From Pseudobdellovibrio sp043760925 (GTDB lineage Bacteria > Bdellovibrionota > Bdellovibrionia > Bdellovibrionales > Bdellovibrionaceae), in the NCBI GenBank assembly GCA_043760925.1, contig JAYUOK010000075.1, positions 62,001 through 126,000 on the forward strand: a stretch of DNA of 64,000 nucleotides, in the 5' to 3' direction. Below the pieces are notes generated by a model. That model did no database searches. It worked only from the letters and a program-made list of their open reading frames with translations, and was not told the DNA's origin. The translations under genes were made by a program, and so were the position numbers. Numbering within the stretch: position 1 is the stretch's first letter; every line of letters begins with the position of its first letter. Positions 33,537-42,723 of this stretch are shown here, in pieces.

Positions 33537-34958
33537 TTATTTTTTGCTGAATTGCAGAAGTTCAGCTTTGCGCACATTTATGTCTTCATTGGACGGCGTT
33601 ATCCAGACATACGTGTTTTTTTCGATGGTTTCAGTGCATTCAACATTTGTAAATGCCGGTGACCAAGAGCCCGAATTCAGATGCTCAACAACGCCATAAA
33701 ATTCATGTCTTGCGATATGCGTATGACCATAAACAATTCGTCGTACCCCTGCGACTTCTGATTGTTTTGCCAAAAGAGATTCGCTTGGCTCTTTATATTC
33801 AGAAACTAATGATGTAACCGAGCGAGCGTAAAAAAGGAAGAATGGGATCATTAAAGCAAGTGGTAAAAAAATCCAAAATAATGAGATCCCGAACGATGAC
33901 TTCAGCATTGATACAAAAAAGTAAACGGCTATAAAGCCGAATAAAATTAAAAACAAACGATCAAGCCATAATTCTTTCGCAATAAGTATTGGGTCATTGG
34001 TTGCAGGCGCCACGAATAGTTCTTGCAGCTCTCGAATAACAGAGGGGGTCGATTGCGCACGTTTTGCCGCTTCATCAACCCGCTTTTCATAACTGGTTAA
34101 ACTTTTGAAGGGTTCAGAAAAACGATCTGCGGTCACATGCCACAATGTCGCCACCGAGCCCCAAAACCAAGTCCATATGATAAGTGGTTGTGCTTTAATT
34201 AAGTATTTAAAGAAAAATTTTAAATACTCACTAATCGACATAATATAATTTTTCTCAACATGCGGGTTGAATAACCCAAGGCCGTTCATAATGTAACGAC
34301 ACGCTACGTTGCCGAATGGCAGTCGAATTGCTAACTCGTTATAATCTAATAAAAACGGATTCAGCGGATTCTCGCACATGCAATAGGGATCTTGCTGGTG
34401 GCCATGCTCAATCAACGTATCTTGATTACTAATATAAAACCAATCGGCAAAACGAATATTTTGTTTTTGCTCATCTGAAATATTCAACGCTTTACGAATA
34501 GCTTTTTGCACATCAGGAAAATGAAGTTCGACATCATGATTACCTGGAATAATAACAACGTCATTTCCGTTTTTGATGAACTCGCTAAGTGCGTCTATAA
34601 AAAGCCCATGCTCTTCTAAAATAACTTGTATTTTGAAAAGTGATTTTTCTTGCTTTGGAAATAGCCCGCGTCGTCTTTCAAGCCAATTAATTTTATAGAC
34701 AGGTTGCTCTGGCAATGACATCACGCTGTCGAAGTCGAATATGTCACCGTTTAAAATCAGCTCGACTTTTCCTCCGTTTGCTTGCTCTTGAATGTGAGCC
34801 AGAAATTGAACCAAAGTTTCATCAATGAAAAACTCTTTCGTTTTAAATTTTTTCCAGAACGGGTGTTTAGCTTTTGTTCGCTGACGGGCCGGCTCGGGAT
34901 CAGTCAAATGAAGATCGCTAATGATCGCAGTATAAAGAGGCGCAACTAATTTTACCAC
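33537..34958 (-). CDS. Calcineurin-like metallophosphoesterase with membrane segments
   Basis: 473 residues with the full set of metal-binding motifs: DLH (15-17), GDIFD (71-75), GNHD (139-142), an HGHQQD segment, and a C-terminal GHTH. Between the last two lies a region of two or more membrane helices (about 330-385). This split of the catalytic fold by a membrane domain is unusual; LpxH-type enzymes lack it. Substrate unknown; a lipid phosphate or nucleotide is possible. The start is GTG 34958 with no evident ribosome site, so the N-terminus is tentative. Confidence 0.75.
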   Translation of the reverse strand: MVKLVAPLYTAIISDLHLTDPEPARQRTKAKHPFWKKFKTKEFFIDETLVQFLAHIQEQANGGKVELILNGDIFDFDSVMSLPEQPVYKINWLERRRGLFPKQEKSLFKIQVILEEHGLFIDALSEFIKNGNDVVIIPGNHDVELHFPDVQKAIRKALNISDEQKQNIRFADWFYISNQDTLIEHGHQQDPYCMCENPLNPFLLDYNELAIRLPFGNVACRYIMNGLGLFNPHVEKNYIMSISEYLKFFFKYLIKAQPLIIWTWFWGSVATLWHVTADRFSEPFKSLTSYEKRVDEAAKRAQSTPSVIRELQELFVAPATNDPILIAKELWLDRLFLILFGFIAVYFFVSMLKSSFGISLFWIFLPLALMIPFFLFYARSVTSLVSEYKEPSESLLAKQSEVAGVRRIVYGHTHIARHEFYGVVEHLNSGSWSPAFTNVECTETIEKNTYVWITPSNEDINVRKAELLQFSKK

Positions 34959-34994
34959 AGTGACATTATTTCATATTTCTGATTAACTTACAAA

Positions 34995-36293
34995 ATGCTA
35001 AATACAACTTGGGCAAAAAACTTAAAAACTCCGATCGCCATCATTGGTCTAGGTAAAAGCGGGCTTTCGGCGCTACGATTTCTAAAGGCGCTCGGGTATA
35101 AAGACTCGGACCTGATAACCTTCGATGAAAAGAATGAAACCGCCCAGATTTCAAATTCTAAAGCTTTACTTTTGGTGAAGCCGCAAACCCTAGTGGTGTC
35201 GCCGGGGGTGTCGCTTAAAACCGATTGGATTAAGACACTGGCCGCAGCCGGAGCAACAATCACTTCTGAAATATCGTTGGCAACTTTCATTTTAACAAAC
35301 GAAATTTTAATTGGCATTACGGGGTCGGTTGGCAAAAGCACGGTTACTTCTCTTTTAGGCGAAGGCGCAAAAAAACTTGATCCAAATTGTTTTATCGGTG
35401 GAAACCTTGGAACCCCCTTTTGCGATTATGCAAATGAAGTTCTTAACGGCAGACCGCGCGCCAAGTGGATTGTTCTTGAGCTATCAAGCTATCAACTTGA
35501 AAACTGTGAAAAACTTTCGCTTCAATATTCGGCGATTACTTTTTTGTCTCCAAATCATTTGGAAAGGTATGAGAATCTAGAAGAATATTATTTTACTAAA
35601 TTAAAAATTACCGACATCACAAAAGATATTTGTGTCTTTAACAAAACCTCTGAAGATGCAGTGAAATACAGCCGCGAATCAAAATGCGCAATTACGGTAG
35701 TTAATTCGAAAAACTTCACTTCCACAGAACTGCTAGAAAAAGTTTTTCTAATTGGTTCACACAATAAAGATAATTTCACAATCGCTGCTGAAATTGCCCG
35801 ACTTGCTGGCTGGAGTGAATCAGCACTGTTGGCAATGGCAGACTATCGGGGGCTTTCACACCGACTAGAGTATGCAGGAACCGTTAATGGCGTGAAATAT
35901 ATTAATGATAGTAAAGCAACTGCGATGGATTCCGTCGCGGTTGCCACCCAAGGATGCCTAGAAAGTCTTTCGAAAACTGCCAAGCTTTACTTGCTACTTG
36001 GTGGAAAAGATAAAAACCTACCCTGGGAACAACTTTCAATATTGAGCTCTTACGGAAGAATTCACTGCGTGTTTTTCGGTGCGTGCGGAAAGTTGGCTCA
36101 AGAAAAATCTGAATTACACGGCCCTTACTTTGAAAAGTTAGGTGCTGCTTTAGAAGAGTGCTACCTGCAAGCAAAAGATGGTGACGTTGTTTTGCTTAGT
36201 CCCGGCGGAACAAGCTTAGATGAGTTTAAAAATTTTGAAGATCGCGGAGAATTTTTTAAACGTTTTGTTACTCAGCAAAGTGCGAAGCACTGA
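34995..36293 (+). CDS. murD: UDP-N-acetylmuramoyl-L-alanine--D-glutamate ligase
   Basis: Adds D-Glu to UDP-MurNAc-L-Ala in the cytosol. Rossmann-like N-terminal domain IAIIGLGKSGLSA; P-loop TGSVGKST (109-116); the MurD hallmark ELSSYQLE; HRLEYAGTVNGVKYINDSKA; C-terminal FKNFEDRGEFFKRFV. Length of 432 is normal. The P-loop has Val where Mur ligases usually have Asn (GTNGKS/T). It stands alone rather than in a dcw cluster, and its 3' end overlaps a convergent gene by 26 bp. Confidence 0.92.
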   Translation: MLNTTWAKNLKTPIAIIGLGKSGLSALRFLKALGYKDSDLITFDEKNETAQISNSKALLLVKPQTLVVSPGVSLKTDWIKTLAAAGATITSEISLATFILTNEILIGITGSVGKSTVTSLLGEGAKKLDPNCFIGGNLGTPFCDYANEVLNGRPRAKWIVLELSSYQLENCEKLSLQYSAITFLSPNHLERYENLEEYYFTKLKITDITKDICVFNKTSEDAVKYSRESKCAITVVNSKNFTSTELLEKVFLIGSHNKDNFTIAAEIARLAGWSESALLAMADYRGLSHRLEYAGTVNGVKYINDSKATAMDSVAVATQGCLESLSKTAKLYLLLGGKDKNLPWEQLSILSSYGRIHCVFFGACGKLAQEKSELHGPYFEKLGAALEECYLQAKDGDVVLLSPGGTSLDEFKNFEDRGEFFKRFVTQQSAKH

Positions 36294-38169
36294 CTTGATT
36301 TATTTTCACATCGAAAACTTGTGAATAGATTTTATCAGAATTTTTTTCTTGAACAATCACTTCATTTGTTCCAACTGGAACATTAAATAAAACAAATCCG
36401 CCGCCTGGCACCGGTTGCGCGACGACATTGCCGATTTGATCAAAATACATGATCTGATCTTTTGTATAATCTTCTTTTGCCAAAAAGATTTCGTAGTTTA
36501 AATCTGGTACAAATCCAACAATGATTCCCGTGTTCGGCATATCGTTGATCAGTTTAGATTGGTGCATTTTTTTAAGCCAAGATTCTTTAACTAGCGGAAT
36601 GTGTGCAAAATCTTTTCGTGCATCTTGAAAGTATCTTACGGGAACATAGTCCGACTGATTCACCCGTGCCATAAACTGCGCAACCCCTAGATTATTTAAA
36701 GTTCGATACGTTGCCGTTCCGGCTGTAGATTGAATGACTTCTTCGATGTCGGGGACGATCAGTTCAGCATCTAGGGGGTCTCCGTCGAATGCGTCAAAAG
36801 TTCTAACAATGGCAGAACGCGCCGTTGGTGTAGACACAATGTTTTGGTATGAAATCGTGTCGACGTCAGTTGCAAACATTTGGTAGCCAATCATTTTTCC
36901 GTCTTTAAATGCGGCGACATTGTAATTATCTTCTTCCAGGCCGACGAACATAAAGTATCCGTTTTCAGACGTTTCATTCTGTTTGAAATTTGGGATCATA
37001 AATTGATCGAAATAAATCGGTGATATTCCCGGGTGGTTCTCAATCTGTAATTGTGCGCCAGCAATTGTTTTTGCGTTCACAAACACGCGGCCCATAAGTA
37101 TTGGAGCTTTCGTCGATTTAAATTCTATTTTTTGCTGATCGGAAATATACTCTAATACGCCTTGAATCCATTTGTTCGTAAAGACGGGTGTTTCATTCTG
37201 ATCGCTACTTTGGCGAATAGTTAAAATCGTTTTATATATTAAATTTGAATCAACTATTCTAGATAAGGTCGAAGAGTGCCGTGAAATATTCGTAAACTGT
37301 GCCGTGGGTTTTTCCAAGGTATGCTGATTTGAAAAAAGTGCGGTTTCGAAATTTGGCGCATTACGGGGATTGCGGTTTTGCGCTAGAACATTTCTTTTCT
37401 TATCATCATAAGCAAATGATGGCTGAGAGGCGGGTAAGACTGGATTAACTGAAACGGTTGATGGATTACCTACACGAATAAATGGGCCTTCGAAATATCC
37501 GCCGCGACTTTGCAAGTTTACAATTTTTTGCTGAGCATCTCCGATACGAATTCCATTGCGATCGGTAATGACGGCTTCAAGGTATCCTTGCGGCGATTCG
37601 ATATCGATTGAATAAGTTCCTGCATTTAAATCGATACGACCGACTTCTCGCACCCGACCTTCTTCAACTCGCTTGATTTCAATAAAATGATCGACAACAC
37701 CAACACCGTCTTTAAGTTCAAATTTTCCGCGAACGGTCGCCCAGCGATTGGCCGGAGACTGTTGCAAATTAGCCGGCTGTGAATTTGGAAGTGATAGAGT
37801 TTCATTCATTGCAATTGGTGCAATCGCCGGTTGATTTTCGTAAGTTCTAAACCCTGCATCAACATCTGATGCAATTTCGCGTCGATCAACTTTCATTTCG
37901 TTGACCGCTAGTTTAGGCTCTTTTGGTATATAGCTTTGAGTACTTAAATAAGTTGTAATAACTGGAGTGGCCGCTTTTGGTGCCTCATTATTTTGAACTT
38001 GTTGGTAAAGATAATACGCTGGAGTTTTACGTTCTTGAGTAATCACCATTGTCTTTTGAATAGTTACCACGCGATTCTGCTCGATACTCGGAGAGTAAAA
38101 AAAGAATGCGGGAAGTAGAATAAAAAACGCCACCAGAGCAGATGTCAAAAGGTCTCCTTGACTACTCAT
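36268..38169 (-). CDS. Large membrane-anchored envelope protein, function unknown
   Basis: Not recognised. 633 residues: one N-terminal membrane helix (about 9-26, TSALVAFFILLPAFFFY), a Gln/Thr/Pro-rich linker, then beta-rich repeats that look like carboxypeptidase-regulatory or Ig-like sandwiches (for example AGTYSIDIESPQGYLEAVI, NGYFMFVGLEEDNYNVAAF and GGGFVLFNVPVGTNEVIV near the end). Predicted to be exposed in the periplasm. It is the last gene of the dap operon block and overlaps murD tail to tail. No in-frame alternative start has a better ribosome site. Confidence 0.65.
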   Translation of the reverse strand: MSSQGDLLTSALVAFFILLPAFFFYSPSIEQNRVVTIQKTMVITQERKTPAYYLYQQVQNNEAPKAATPVITTYLSTQSYIPKEPKLAVNEMKVDRREIASDVDAGFRTYENQPAIAPIAMNETLSLPNSQPANLQQSPANRWATVRGKFELKDGVGVVDHFIEIKRVEEGRVREVGRIDLNAGTYSIDIESPQGYLEAVITDRNGIRIGDAQQKIVNLQSRGGYFEGPFIRVGNPSTVSVNPVLPASQPSFAYDDKKRNVLAQNRNPRNAPNFETALFSNQHTLEKPTAQFTNISRHSSTLSRIVDSNLIYKTILTIRQSSDQNETPVFTNKWIQGVLEYISDQQKIEFKSTKAPILMGRVFVNAKTIAGAQLQIENHPGISPIYFDQFMIPNFKQNETSENGYFMFVGLEEDNYNVAAFKDGKMIGYQMFATDVDTISYQNIVSTPTARSAIVRTFDAFDGDPLDAELIVPDIEEVIQSTAGTATYRTLNNLGVAQFMARVNQSDYVPVRYFQDARKDFAHIPLVKESWLKKMHQSKLINDMPNTGIIVGFVPDLNYEIFLAKEDYTKDQIMYFDQIGNVVAQPVPGGGFVLFNVPVGTNEVIVQEKNSDKIYSQVFDVKINQVSASHFAE

Positions 38170-38178
38170 ATAGGATAT

Positions 38179-38622
38179 TTAGAAAGGGTTGCTTCCGTCA
38201 ATGGTCTGCGAGCGGTCGCGACTTTGGTTAAGCACATCTTTAATAACCAGCGCGCGAGTGAGACTTAAGTCTTCATCCAGACCTATGTCCCTAAAAACTC
38301 CTGTCTTTGGATCACGTTCTTCGATTCTTACTTGTACAGAAACATCGTAGGGCCTGCGCGCGCCTAACACGATCGCTTTTGTGTAGTAGCGCTGTCTAGT
38401 TTTCGAATTGACCTCTAGATATTTAAACTTCGCATCATGAAAGTGAGATGAAATTTCTCGACCATTCTGGCTAATGGTCCTGGGCTCGCCTAACGCGATC
38501 ACAATTGCTTTTCGATGGTCTGAAACCGACATATTCGATTCGGCAAGTATCACGCCCGTCTGACAGGCGCTAAGAAAGTACATTAAAAAGCCAGCGATAA
38601 GTGTTTTTAATATAAATATCAT
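38179..38622 (-). CDS. Predicted lipoprotein, function unknown
   Basis: 147 residues beginning with a lipoprotein signal (IAGFLMYFLSAC, lipobox LSAC with Cys at about 19). The mature part is polar and basic with a predicted beta-rich centre (RQRYYTKAIVLGARRPYDVSV). Not matched to a known family. It overlaps the transaldolase stop by one base and is followed after 9 bp by the large membrane protein, so the last two genes of the block are both envelope proteins and may work together. Confidence 0.68.
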   Translation of the reverse strand: MIFILKTLIAGFLMYFLSACQTGVILAESNMSVSDHRKAIVIALGEPRTISQNGREISSHFHDAKFKYLEVNSKTRQRYYTKAIVLGARRPYDVSVQVRIEERDPKTGVFRDIGLDEDLSLTRALVIKDVLNQSRDRSQTIDGSNPF

Positions 38623-39269
38623 TATTTACTTTTTGCTTTGTCCCAATCACTTAAAAACATTTCGATACCTTTTGTTGTCAGAGGATGTCCGGTCATTTGT
38701 TGCATCACTTTAAACGGTATCGTCGCAATATCAGCACCCATTGTGGCCGCATGTTGAATATGCATAGGGCTTCGAACTGAAGCAACCAGCACTTCTGTGG
38801 CAAAATCATAATTACGATAAACTTGGATAACTTCGCTAACCATAACCATTCCGTCAGTTCCAATATCGTCAAGTCGCCCTACGAACGGAGAAACCATCGA
38901 TGCCCCGGCTTTCGCAGCTAATAGCGCCTGCATGACTGAAAATACTAAAGTGACGTTCGTTTTAATTCCCTCAGCAGTTAAGCGTTTTACGGCGATCATG
39001 CCGTCTTCGCACATCGGTATTTTTACGACAACATTGTTTGCCCATTTGGCTAAGGCAATGCCTTCCTTTATCATTTCATCTGCTTTCAAAGAAATAACTT
39101 CAGCCGAGACTGGCCCAGTCGTAATTTTACAAATTTCTTTAATAACTTCTTCAAAAGATCGTCCTGACTTTGCAATCAGTGTCGGGTTTGTCGTTACGCC
39201 ATCAACCCAGCCTCGTTCGTTGGCTTGCTTAATTTCATTTACGTCTGCCGAATCAATAAAAAATTTCAC
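38622..39269 (-). CDS. Transaldolase-family protein (TalC/FSA-type)
   Basis: Short, single-domain transaldolase fold of 215 residues. It shows the family start KFFIDSADVNEIKQA, GVTTNPTLIAK, and the Schiff-base lysine in VVVKIP (Lys83). Transaldolase and fructose-6-phosphate aldolase activity both occur in this group and cannot be separated confidently by eye. The start is GTG 39269 behind AAAGGAG. It sits between dapB and a lipoprotein gene. Confidence 0.9.
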   Translation of the reverse strand: MKFFIDSADVNEIKQANERGWVDGVTTNPTLIAKSGRSFEEVIKEICKITTGPVSAEVISLKADEMIKEGIALAKWANNVVVKIPMCEDGMIAVKRLTAEGIKTNVTLVFSVMQALLAAKAGASMVSPFVGRLDDIGTDGMVMVSEVIQVYRNYDFATEVLVASVRSPMHIQHAATMGADIATIPFKVMQQMTGHPLTTKGIEMFLSDWDKAKSK

Positions 39270-39270
39270 G

Positions 39271-40014
39271 CTAAACTCCTTTGTTTGAAAATAAATGCTC
39301 CATCGAATAGAAGCCGGCTTTTTGATTTAAAAGCCAAGTTGCCGCAAGGACTGCGCCTTCGGCAAAGACCATCCGATTTAAGGCTTGATGCTGCATCGTA
39401 ATGATTTCATTTGGTGATGCCGCGTAAACAGTATGTATTCCAAAAACGCCCCCCAACCGATGACTAGTTGGTGTTTCGATTTTTCTTTTAATCACTTTCT
39501 CAAGATCTTCACGCAAAGTTTTTGCTGTGCCGCTTGGCTGATCTTTTTTTTGCGTATGGTGAATTTCGTCAATTGCGAAATCAAACGAAGCAATTGATTG
39601 AAAACTTTCAAGCGCTTTCCGAAAAGCCCAAAGCCCGGGGCTCATGTTAGAAGCCCAGAATAGCGGGCGTCCCGCAGAATGTTTCTTAAGCAGAGCAAAA
39701 TCTTTATCTGCCAATCCTGTCGAGCCTGAAACGATGGCCGTTTTAAACGGTTGTGTTTTAGTCAGCAAATCTTCAAGACCGCCAGCCGAGGTGAAATCAA
39801 TCCATACATCAATGTCTTCTAAAATTTCATCTTCGACGTCATCTAAGTTTTCTGTAGTAATTGCAAATACCGATGAAGGCTTTTTCCCAACGGCCAGGAA
39901 GGGGCTTAAGTTTGTTTTTTGCGGAGCTTCAGCAATTGCTTGCTCGACAGAAATTCCCATTTTACCGCTGCTTCCAAAAAGTCCTATTTTAACTTCTGAA
40001 CTTTTGGTTTTCAC
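39271..40014 (-). CDS. dapB: 4-hydroxy-tetrahydrodipicolinate reductase
   Basis: NAD(P)H-dependent step in the lysine/meso-DAP pathway. The dinucleotide motif GLFGSSGKMG is near residues 11-20, GSTGLAD marks the mid region, and the family signature appears as EIHHTQKKDQPSGTAKTL with the catalytic His and Lys. Length of 247 is slightly short. The start is GTG 40014, overlapping the dapA stop by 4 bp. Confidence 0.94.
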   Translation of the reverse strand: MKTKSSEVKIGLFGSSGKMGISVEQAIAEAPQKTNLSPFLAVGKKPSSVFAITTENLDDVEDEILEDIDVWIDFTSAGGLEDLLTKTQPFKTAIVSGSTGLADKDFALLKKHSAGRPLFWASNMSPGLWAFRKALESFQSIASFDFAIDEIHHTQKKDQPSGTAKTLREDLEKVIKRKIETPTSHRLGGVFGIHTVYAASPNEIITMQHQALNRMVFAEGAVLAATWLLNQKAGFYSMEHLFSNKGV

Positions 40015-40907
40015 AAAAGCCCCAGTTTATTCATTTCCGCTGAAATGCGTTCGAAATGCGTTTCGTCAAGGGTCATCAGGGGAAGCCTTAATTCAGGTGA
40101 TTTAAATAGACCCATTTTGTAAAGCATCCATTTAATCGGTATTGGATTCGCTTCGACGTACATCATTGATATTAAATCTTTGTACTTATTAAAATCAGTT
40201 TCGGCTTCGCCCCATTTTTTCTGATTTGCCAAAGTTGTCCAGTGGGCGCAACTTTTAGTTAATAAGTTCGACATCACAGAAATAATTCCATGACCGCCCA
40301 ATTTCATAAAATCTAAATAGGTTGGGTCATCACCCGATAGCATAATGAAAGACTCAGAAACCATTTCTTTAACTTGTCGATCAAACTGAATGTCGCCAGT
40401 CGCTTCTTTAACCGCAATAATGCTTTCATGGTGCGATAAGTTTTTAATCGTTTGCGTTGTCATCGATGTAATTGTTCTTCCAGGAACATTATAAAGAATG
40501 ATCGGAATCTTTGTCGATTCAGAAACTTTTTTAAAGTGCTGCTCAAGTCCCCGCTGCGGAGGTTTATTATAGTACGGCACCACTACAAGTGCGGCATCGG
40601 CCCCAAGGGCCTCAGCCTTGCGGGTCGTTTCGATTGTATGCTCTGTTGAATTAGAACCTGTTCCTAATATAACTGGAACTTTTTCATTCGACATTTTTTT
40701 TACGAGCTTAAAAATTTTTTCAACTTCGTTCCAATGAAGCGTTGGGCTTTCGGCGGTAGTCCCGTTAACAACAAAACCATCGATTTTGTTGTCGAGCTGA
40801 AATTGAACAAGTTTTTCAAGCGACGTGTAATCAACTTCGTTCGAAAGAAAAGGCGTTGGCAAGGCCGAGATAACACCATTAAAATTAAATTTATGATCCG
40901 ATTTCAT
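40011..40907 (-). CDS. dapA: 4-hydroxy-tetrahydrodipicolinate synthase
   Basis: Condenses pyruvate with aspartate semialdehyde. TIM-barrel landmarks: NGTTAESPTL, YNVPGRT (Tyr139), and AVKEATGD with the Schiff-base Lys167. Length of 298 is typical. I use ATG 40907, spaced seven bases from GGAAAG; an upstream TTG at 40913 is too close to that site. It overlaps the dapF end by 17 bp, so the three dap genes are translationally linked. Confidence 0.95.
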   Translation of the reverse strand: MKSDHKFNFNGVISALPTPFLSNEVDYTSLEKLVQFQLDNKIDGFVVNGTTAESPTLHWNEVEKIFKLVKKMSNEKVPVILGTGSNSTEHTIETTRKAEALGADAALVVVPYYNKPPQRGLEQHFKKVSESTKIPIILYNVPGRTITSMTTQTIKNLSHHESIIAVKEATGDIQFDRQVKEMVSESFIMLSGDDPTYLDFMKLGGHGIISVMSNLLTKSCAHWTTLANQKKWGEAETDFNKYKDLISMMYVEANPIPIKWMLYKMGLFKSPELRLPLMTLDETHFERISAEMNKLGLL

Positions 40908-41679
40908 ATTCAAACTTTCCGAGTAATACGGCCGGGCCCGTCATTTTTGGTTTTTGCAAATCTGATAGGTCCATCATAAGTGTTCCGCCGGGCATTTCAA
41001 CCTGTGTTTGATCACTACCGCGTTTAATCAAATTATACATGGCTGCAGCCATTGCGCCCGTTCCGCAAGCAGCCGTAAAATCTTCAACTCCGCGCTCAAA
41101 AGAAACAGCTTGAAGCTTCGTTTTATCTTTTCCGAATTTTACATATGTCACATTTGTTCCGCGAGGCTGAAACTCGGGGTCAAATCGCAATAAAGACGCG
41201 TCTTTTCTAAGTTGAGGATATTCTTCAAAGTTTTCTATTTCTAGAATCAAATGCGGAACGCCGGTGTCATAGTACCCGCCGCGCAAAGAACTGAATACAC
41301 GAATTGGCGTCATTGCAATTTGATATGATTCTGGGCTCAGGGATTTAATTTCGATCATCCCTGCACGCGTTTTTAAATTCCATTGATTTGCAGATTCATT
41401 CAAAATATTTTTTATATAATAACCAACGCAACGGGTTGCATTTCCACACATCTCGGCATTAGAGCCATCATTGTTATAAAAAAACCATTCAAACTGATTT
41501 GGCTTTTGCAAAAAAATAAATCCGTCAGCTTTATTTTTAATGCAAGCAAGCCGGGTTAACTCTTTTTTTTTCGCTTCAGAAATATTTTGATCTGCAAAAG
41601 CATCCTGACTTCCGAAGGCAATGTGGAAGATATTGCCAGCGCCCGATATGAGATGCGTTTTAATTTTCATTCGGGACAT
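40891..41679 (-). CDS. dapF: Diaminopimelate epimerase
   Basis: Converts LL-DAP to meso-DAP for peptidoglycan and lysine. Both active-site cysteines are present: EMCGNATRC and ACGTGAMAA. The N-terminal motif reads GAGNIF rather than the usual GLGNDF. Length of 262 is normal. The ATG at 41679 overlaps the lptM-like gene by 20 bp. dapF adjacent to lptM/yifL is a conserved neighbourhood in enterobacteria too. Confidence 0.93.
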   Translation of the reverse strand: MSRMKIKTHLISGAGNIFHIAFGSQDAFADQNISEAKKKELTRLACIKNKADGFIFLQKPNQFEWFFYNNDGSNAEMCGNATRCVGYYIKNILNESANQWNLKTRAGMIEIKSLSPESYQIAMTPIRVFSSLRGGYYDTGVPHLILEIENFEEYPQLRKDASLLRFDPEFQPRGTNVTYVKFGKDKTKLQAVSFERGVEDFTAACGTGAMAAAMYNLIKRGSDQTQVEMPGGTLMMDLSDLQKPKMTGPAVLLGKFEYEIGS

Positions 41680-41875
41680 TTTTCTTCTTAACTGGCGGTG
41701 TTCTTGGTTTTGGCTTCACAATAGGCTTCGAAGCATCTGCTGAAGCGGCCACGCCTTCATCGAAAGCAGCTTGTGATTGAATAGTTTCTTCTTTCAGTGG
41801 AGGAAGTGGCGGGCCCTTGATGCCGCATCCGGCAATAGTAAGCACGACCATTGTCAGCTTAATTTTCTTCATCAT
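41660..41875 (-). CDS. lptM: LptM/YifL-like small lipoprotein
   Basis: 71 residues with signal peptide and lipobox IAGC (Cys17), followed directly by GIKGPPLPP, the LptM/YifL signature after the lipidated cysteine. In E. coli LptM binds the LptD/LptE translocon and helps it mature oxidatively. The C-terminal half is Pro/Lys-rich. As in E. coli, the gene directly precedes dapF. The ATG overlaps the upstream stop by 4 bp. Confidence 0.85.
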   Translation of the reverse strand: MMKKIKLTMVVLTIAGCGIKGPPLPPLKEETIQSQAAFDEGVAASADASKPIVKPKPRTPPVKKKNVPNEN

Positions 41876-42723
41876 ATTGTACCTCGTCTACATAAATCAA
41901 AATCGTATCTGTACTTTCGAGCGATCGATTTACTTAAATTTTTGCACTTCGCAGAGTATAAAGCTAAAGCATCTGCTGTGTGAGCATTTTTTTCTTCCGC
42001 CGATTCTGTTTCAATTTTAAGTTTATAATAAATAATATCGGGCCAATCTGGATAATTTTTTTCAAGATAGAAAATGACTTCCTTCGCTCTAGAAAAGTTT
42101 TTCGCTGCGAATGACCGGTCAAGCTCAAGAGAAGCTAGCACAAAAGTATCTTCATTTGGCTTTTCACTTAGTCTTTTAACTATACTCTTGCCCTTAAAAT
42201 CAATTTCATTTCTTCGCGTTGCGAGTGACACCCAAATATCAGTTTTGGTTCCGGGAATGACTAATTTGATTTGATTTAAATAGTTCTGAATGGCGCTCGC
42301 ATTTTTGTTCCGATAAGCTAGTCTGATTCTTTGCACCAAGCATTCCGAGTTTTGCGGGTCGGCTTGTAAACATATTTCCGCCTGGCGAATCGCTTCTTTT
42401 GGATCTTCAACGACAAGAGCGACTGAAGTTTCGTAAGACTCCTGTGACTCTTTACCCGTAAAAGTTTTCGCTACCAATTCAAGAAATTCGTAAGCTTCGC
42501 TACTGGGATTTTTATTTGATTCATTTCGGATAAATTCAATAACCGCTTGGAGTGCTTGTTTTTTTTGTTTTTGTAGTAAAAGAGTTGAGGCTTTGGTTCG
42601 CACGCTGGCCAGTGTTTCGATCATTGGTTTCGCGAGTGCCGCTGCGCAAATTAACAGTAGTAATATAAAAAAAGCCGCGTTTTGAGGCGCGGCTTTCAAA
42701 AATTTATTCAGTGAATAGATCAT
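41872..42723 (-). CDS. Exported or anchored helical-repeat protein, function unknown
   Basis: 283 residues: hydrophobic stretch AAFFILLLLICAAALA (about 15-30) that may be a signal peptide or anchor, then alpha-helical repeats with TPR-like spacing (QAEICLQADPQNSECLVQRI). Family not recognised. The start ATG overlaps the upstream stop (TAATG). An intrinsic terminator hairpin lies inside codons about 10-19, so full-length expression requires readthrough. I found no credible start beyond the hairpin that would keep a signal sequence. Confidence 0.65.
   Translation of the reverse strand: MIYSLNKFLKAAPQNAAFFILLLLICAAALAKPMIETLASVRTKASTLLLQKQKKQALQAVIEFIRNESNKNPSSEAYEFLELVAKTFTGKESQESYETSVALVVEDPKEAIRQAEICLQADPQNSECLVQRIRLAYRNKNASAIQNYLNQIKLVIPGTKTDIWVSLATRRNEIDFKGKSIVKRLSEKPNEDTFVLASLELDRSFAAKNFSRAKEVIFYLEKNYPDWPDIIYYKLKIETESAEEKNAHTADALALYSAKCKNLSKSIARKYRYDFDLCRRGTI
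42667..42696 (-). terminator. Intrinsic terminator inside the 5' end of a coding sequence
   Basis: On the minus strand AAAGCCGCG (42696-42688) pairs perfectly with CGCGGCTTT (42679-42671), loop of 8, followed by a run of seven U. It ends the short exported-protein transcript about 27 bp after that gene's stop and simultaneously sits in codons about 10-19 of the next gene. Confidence 0.85.
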
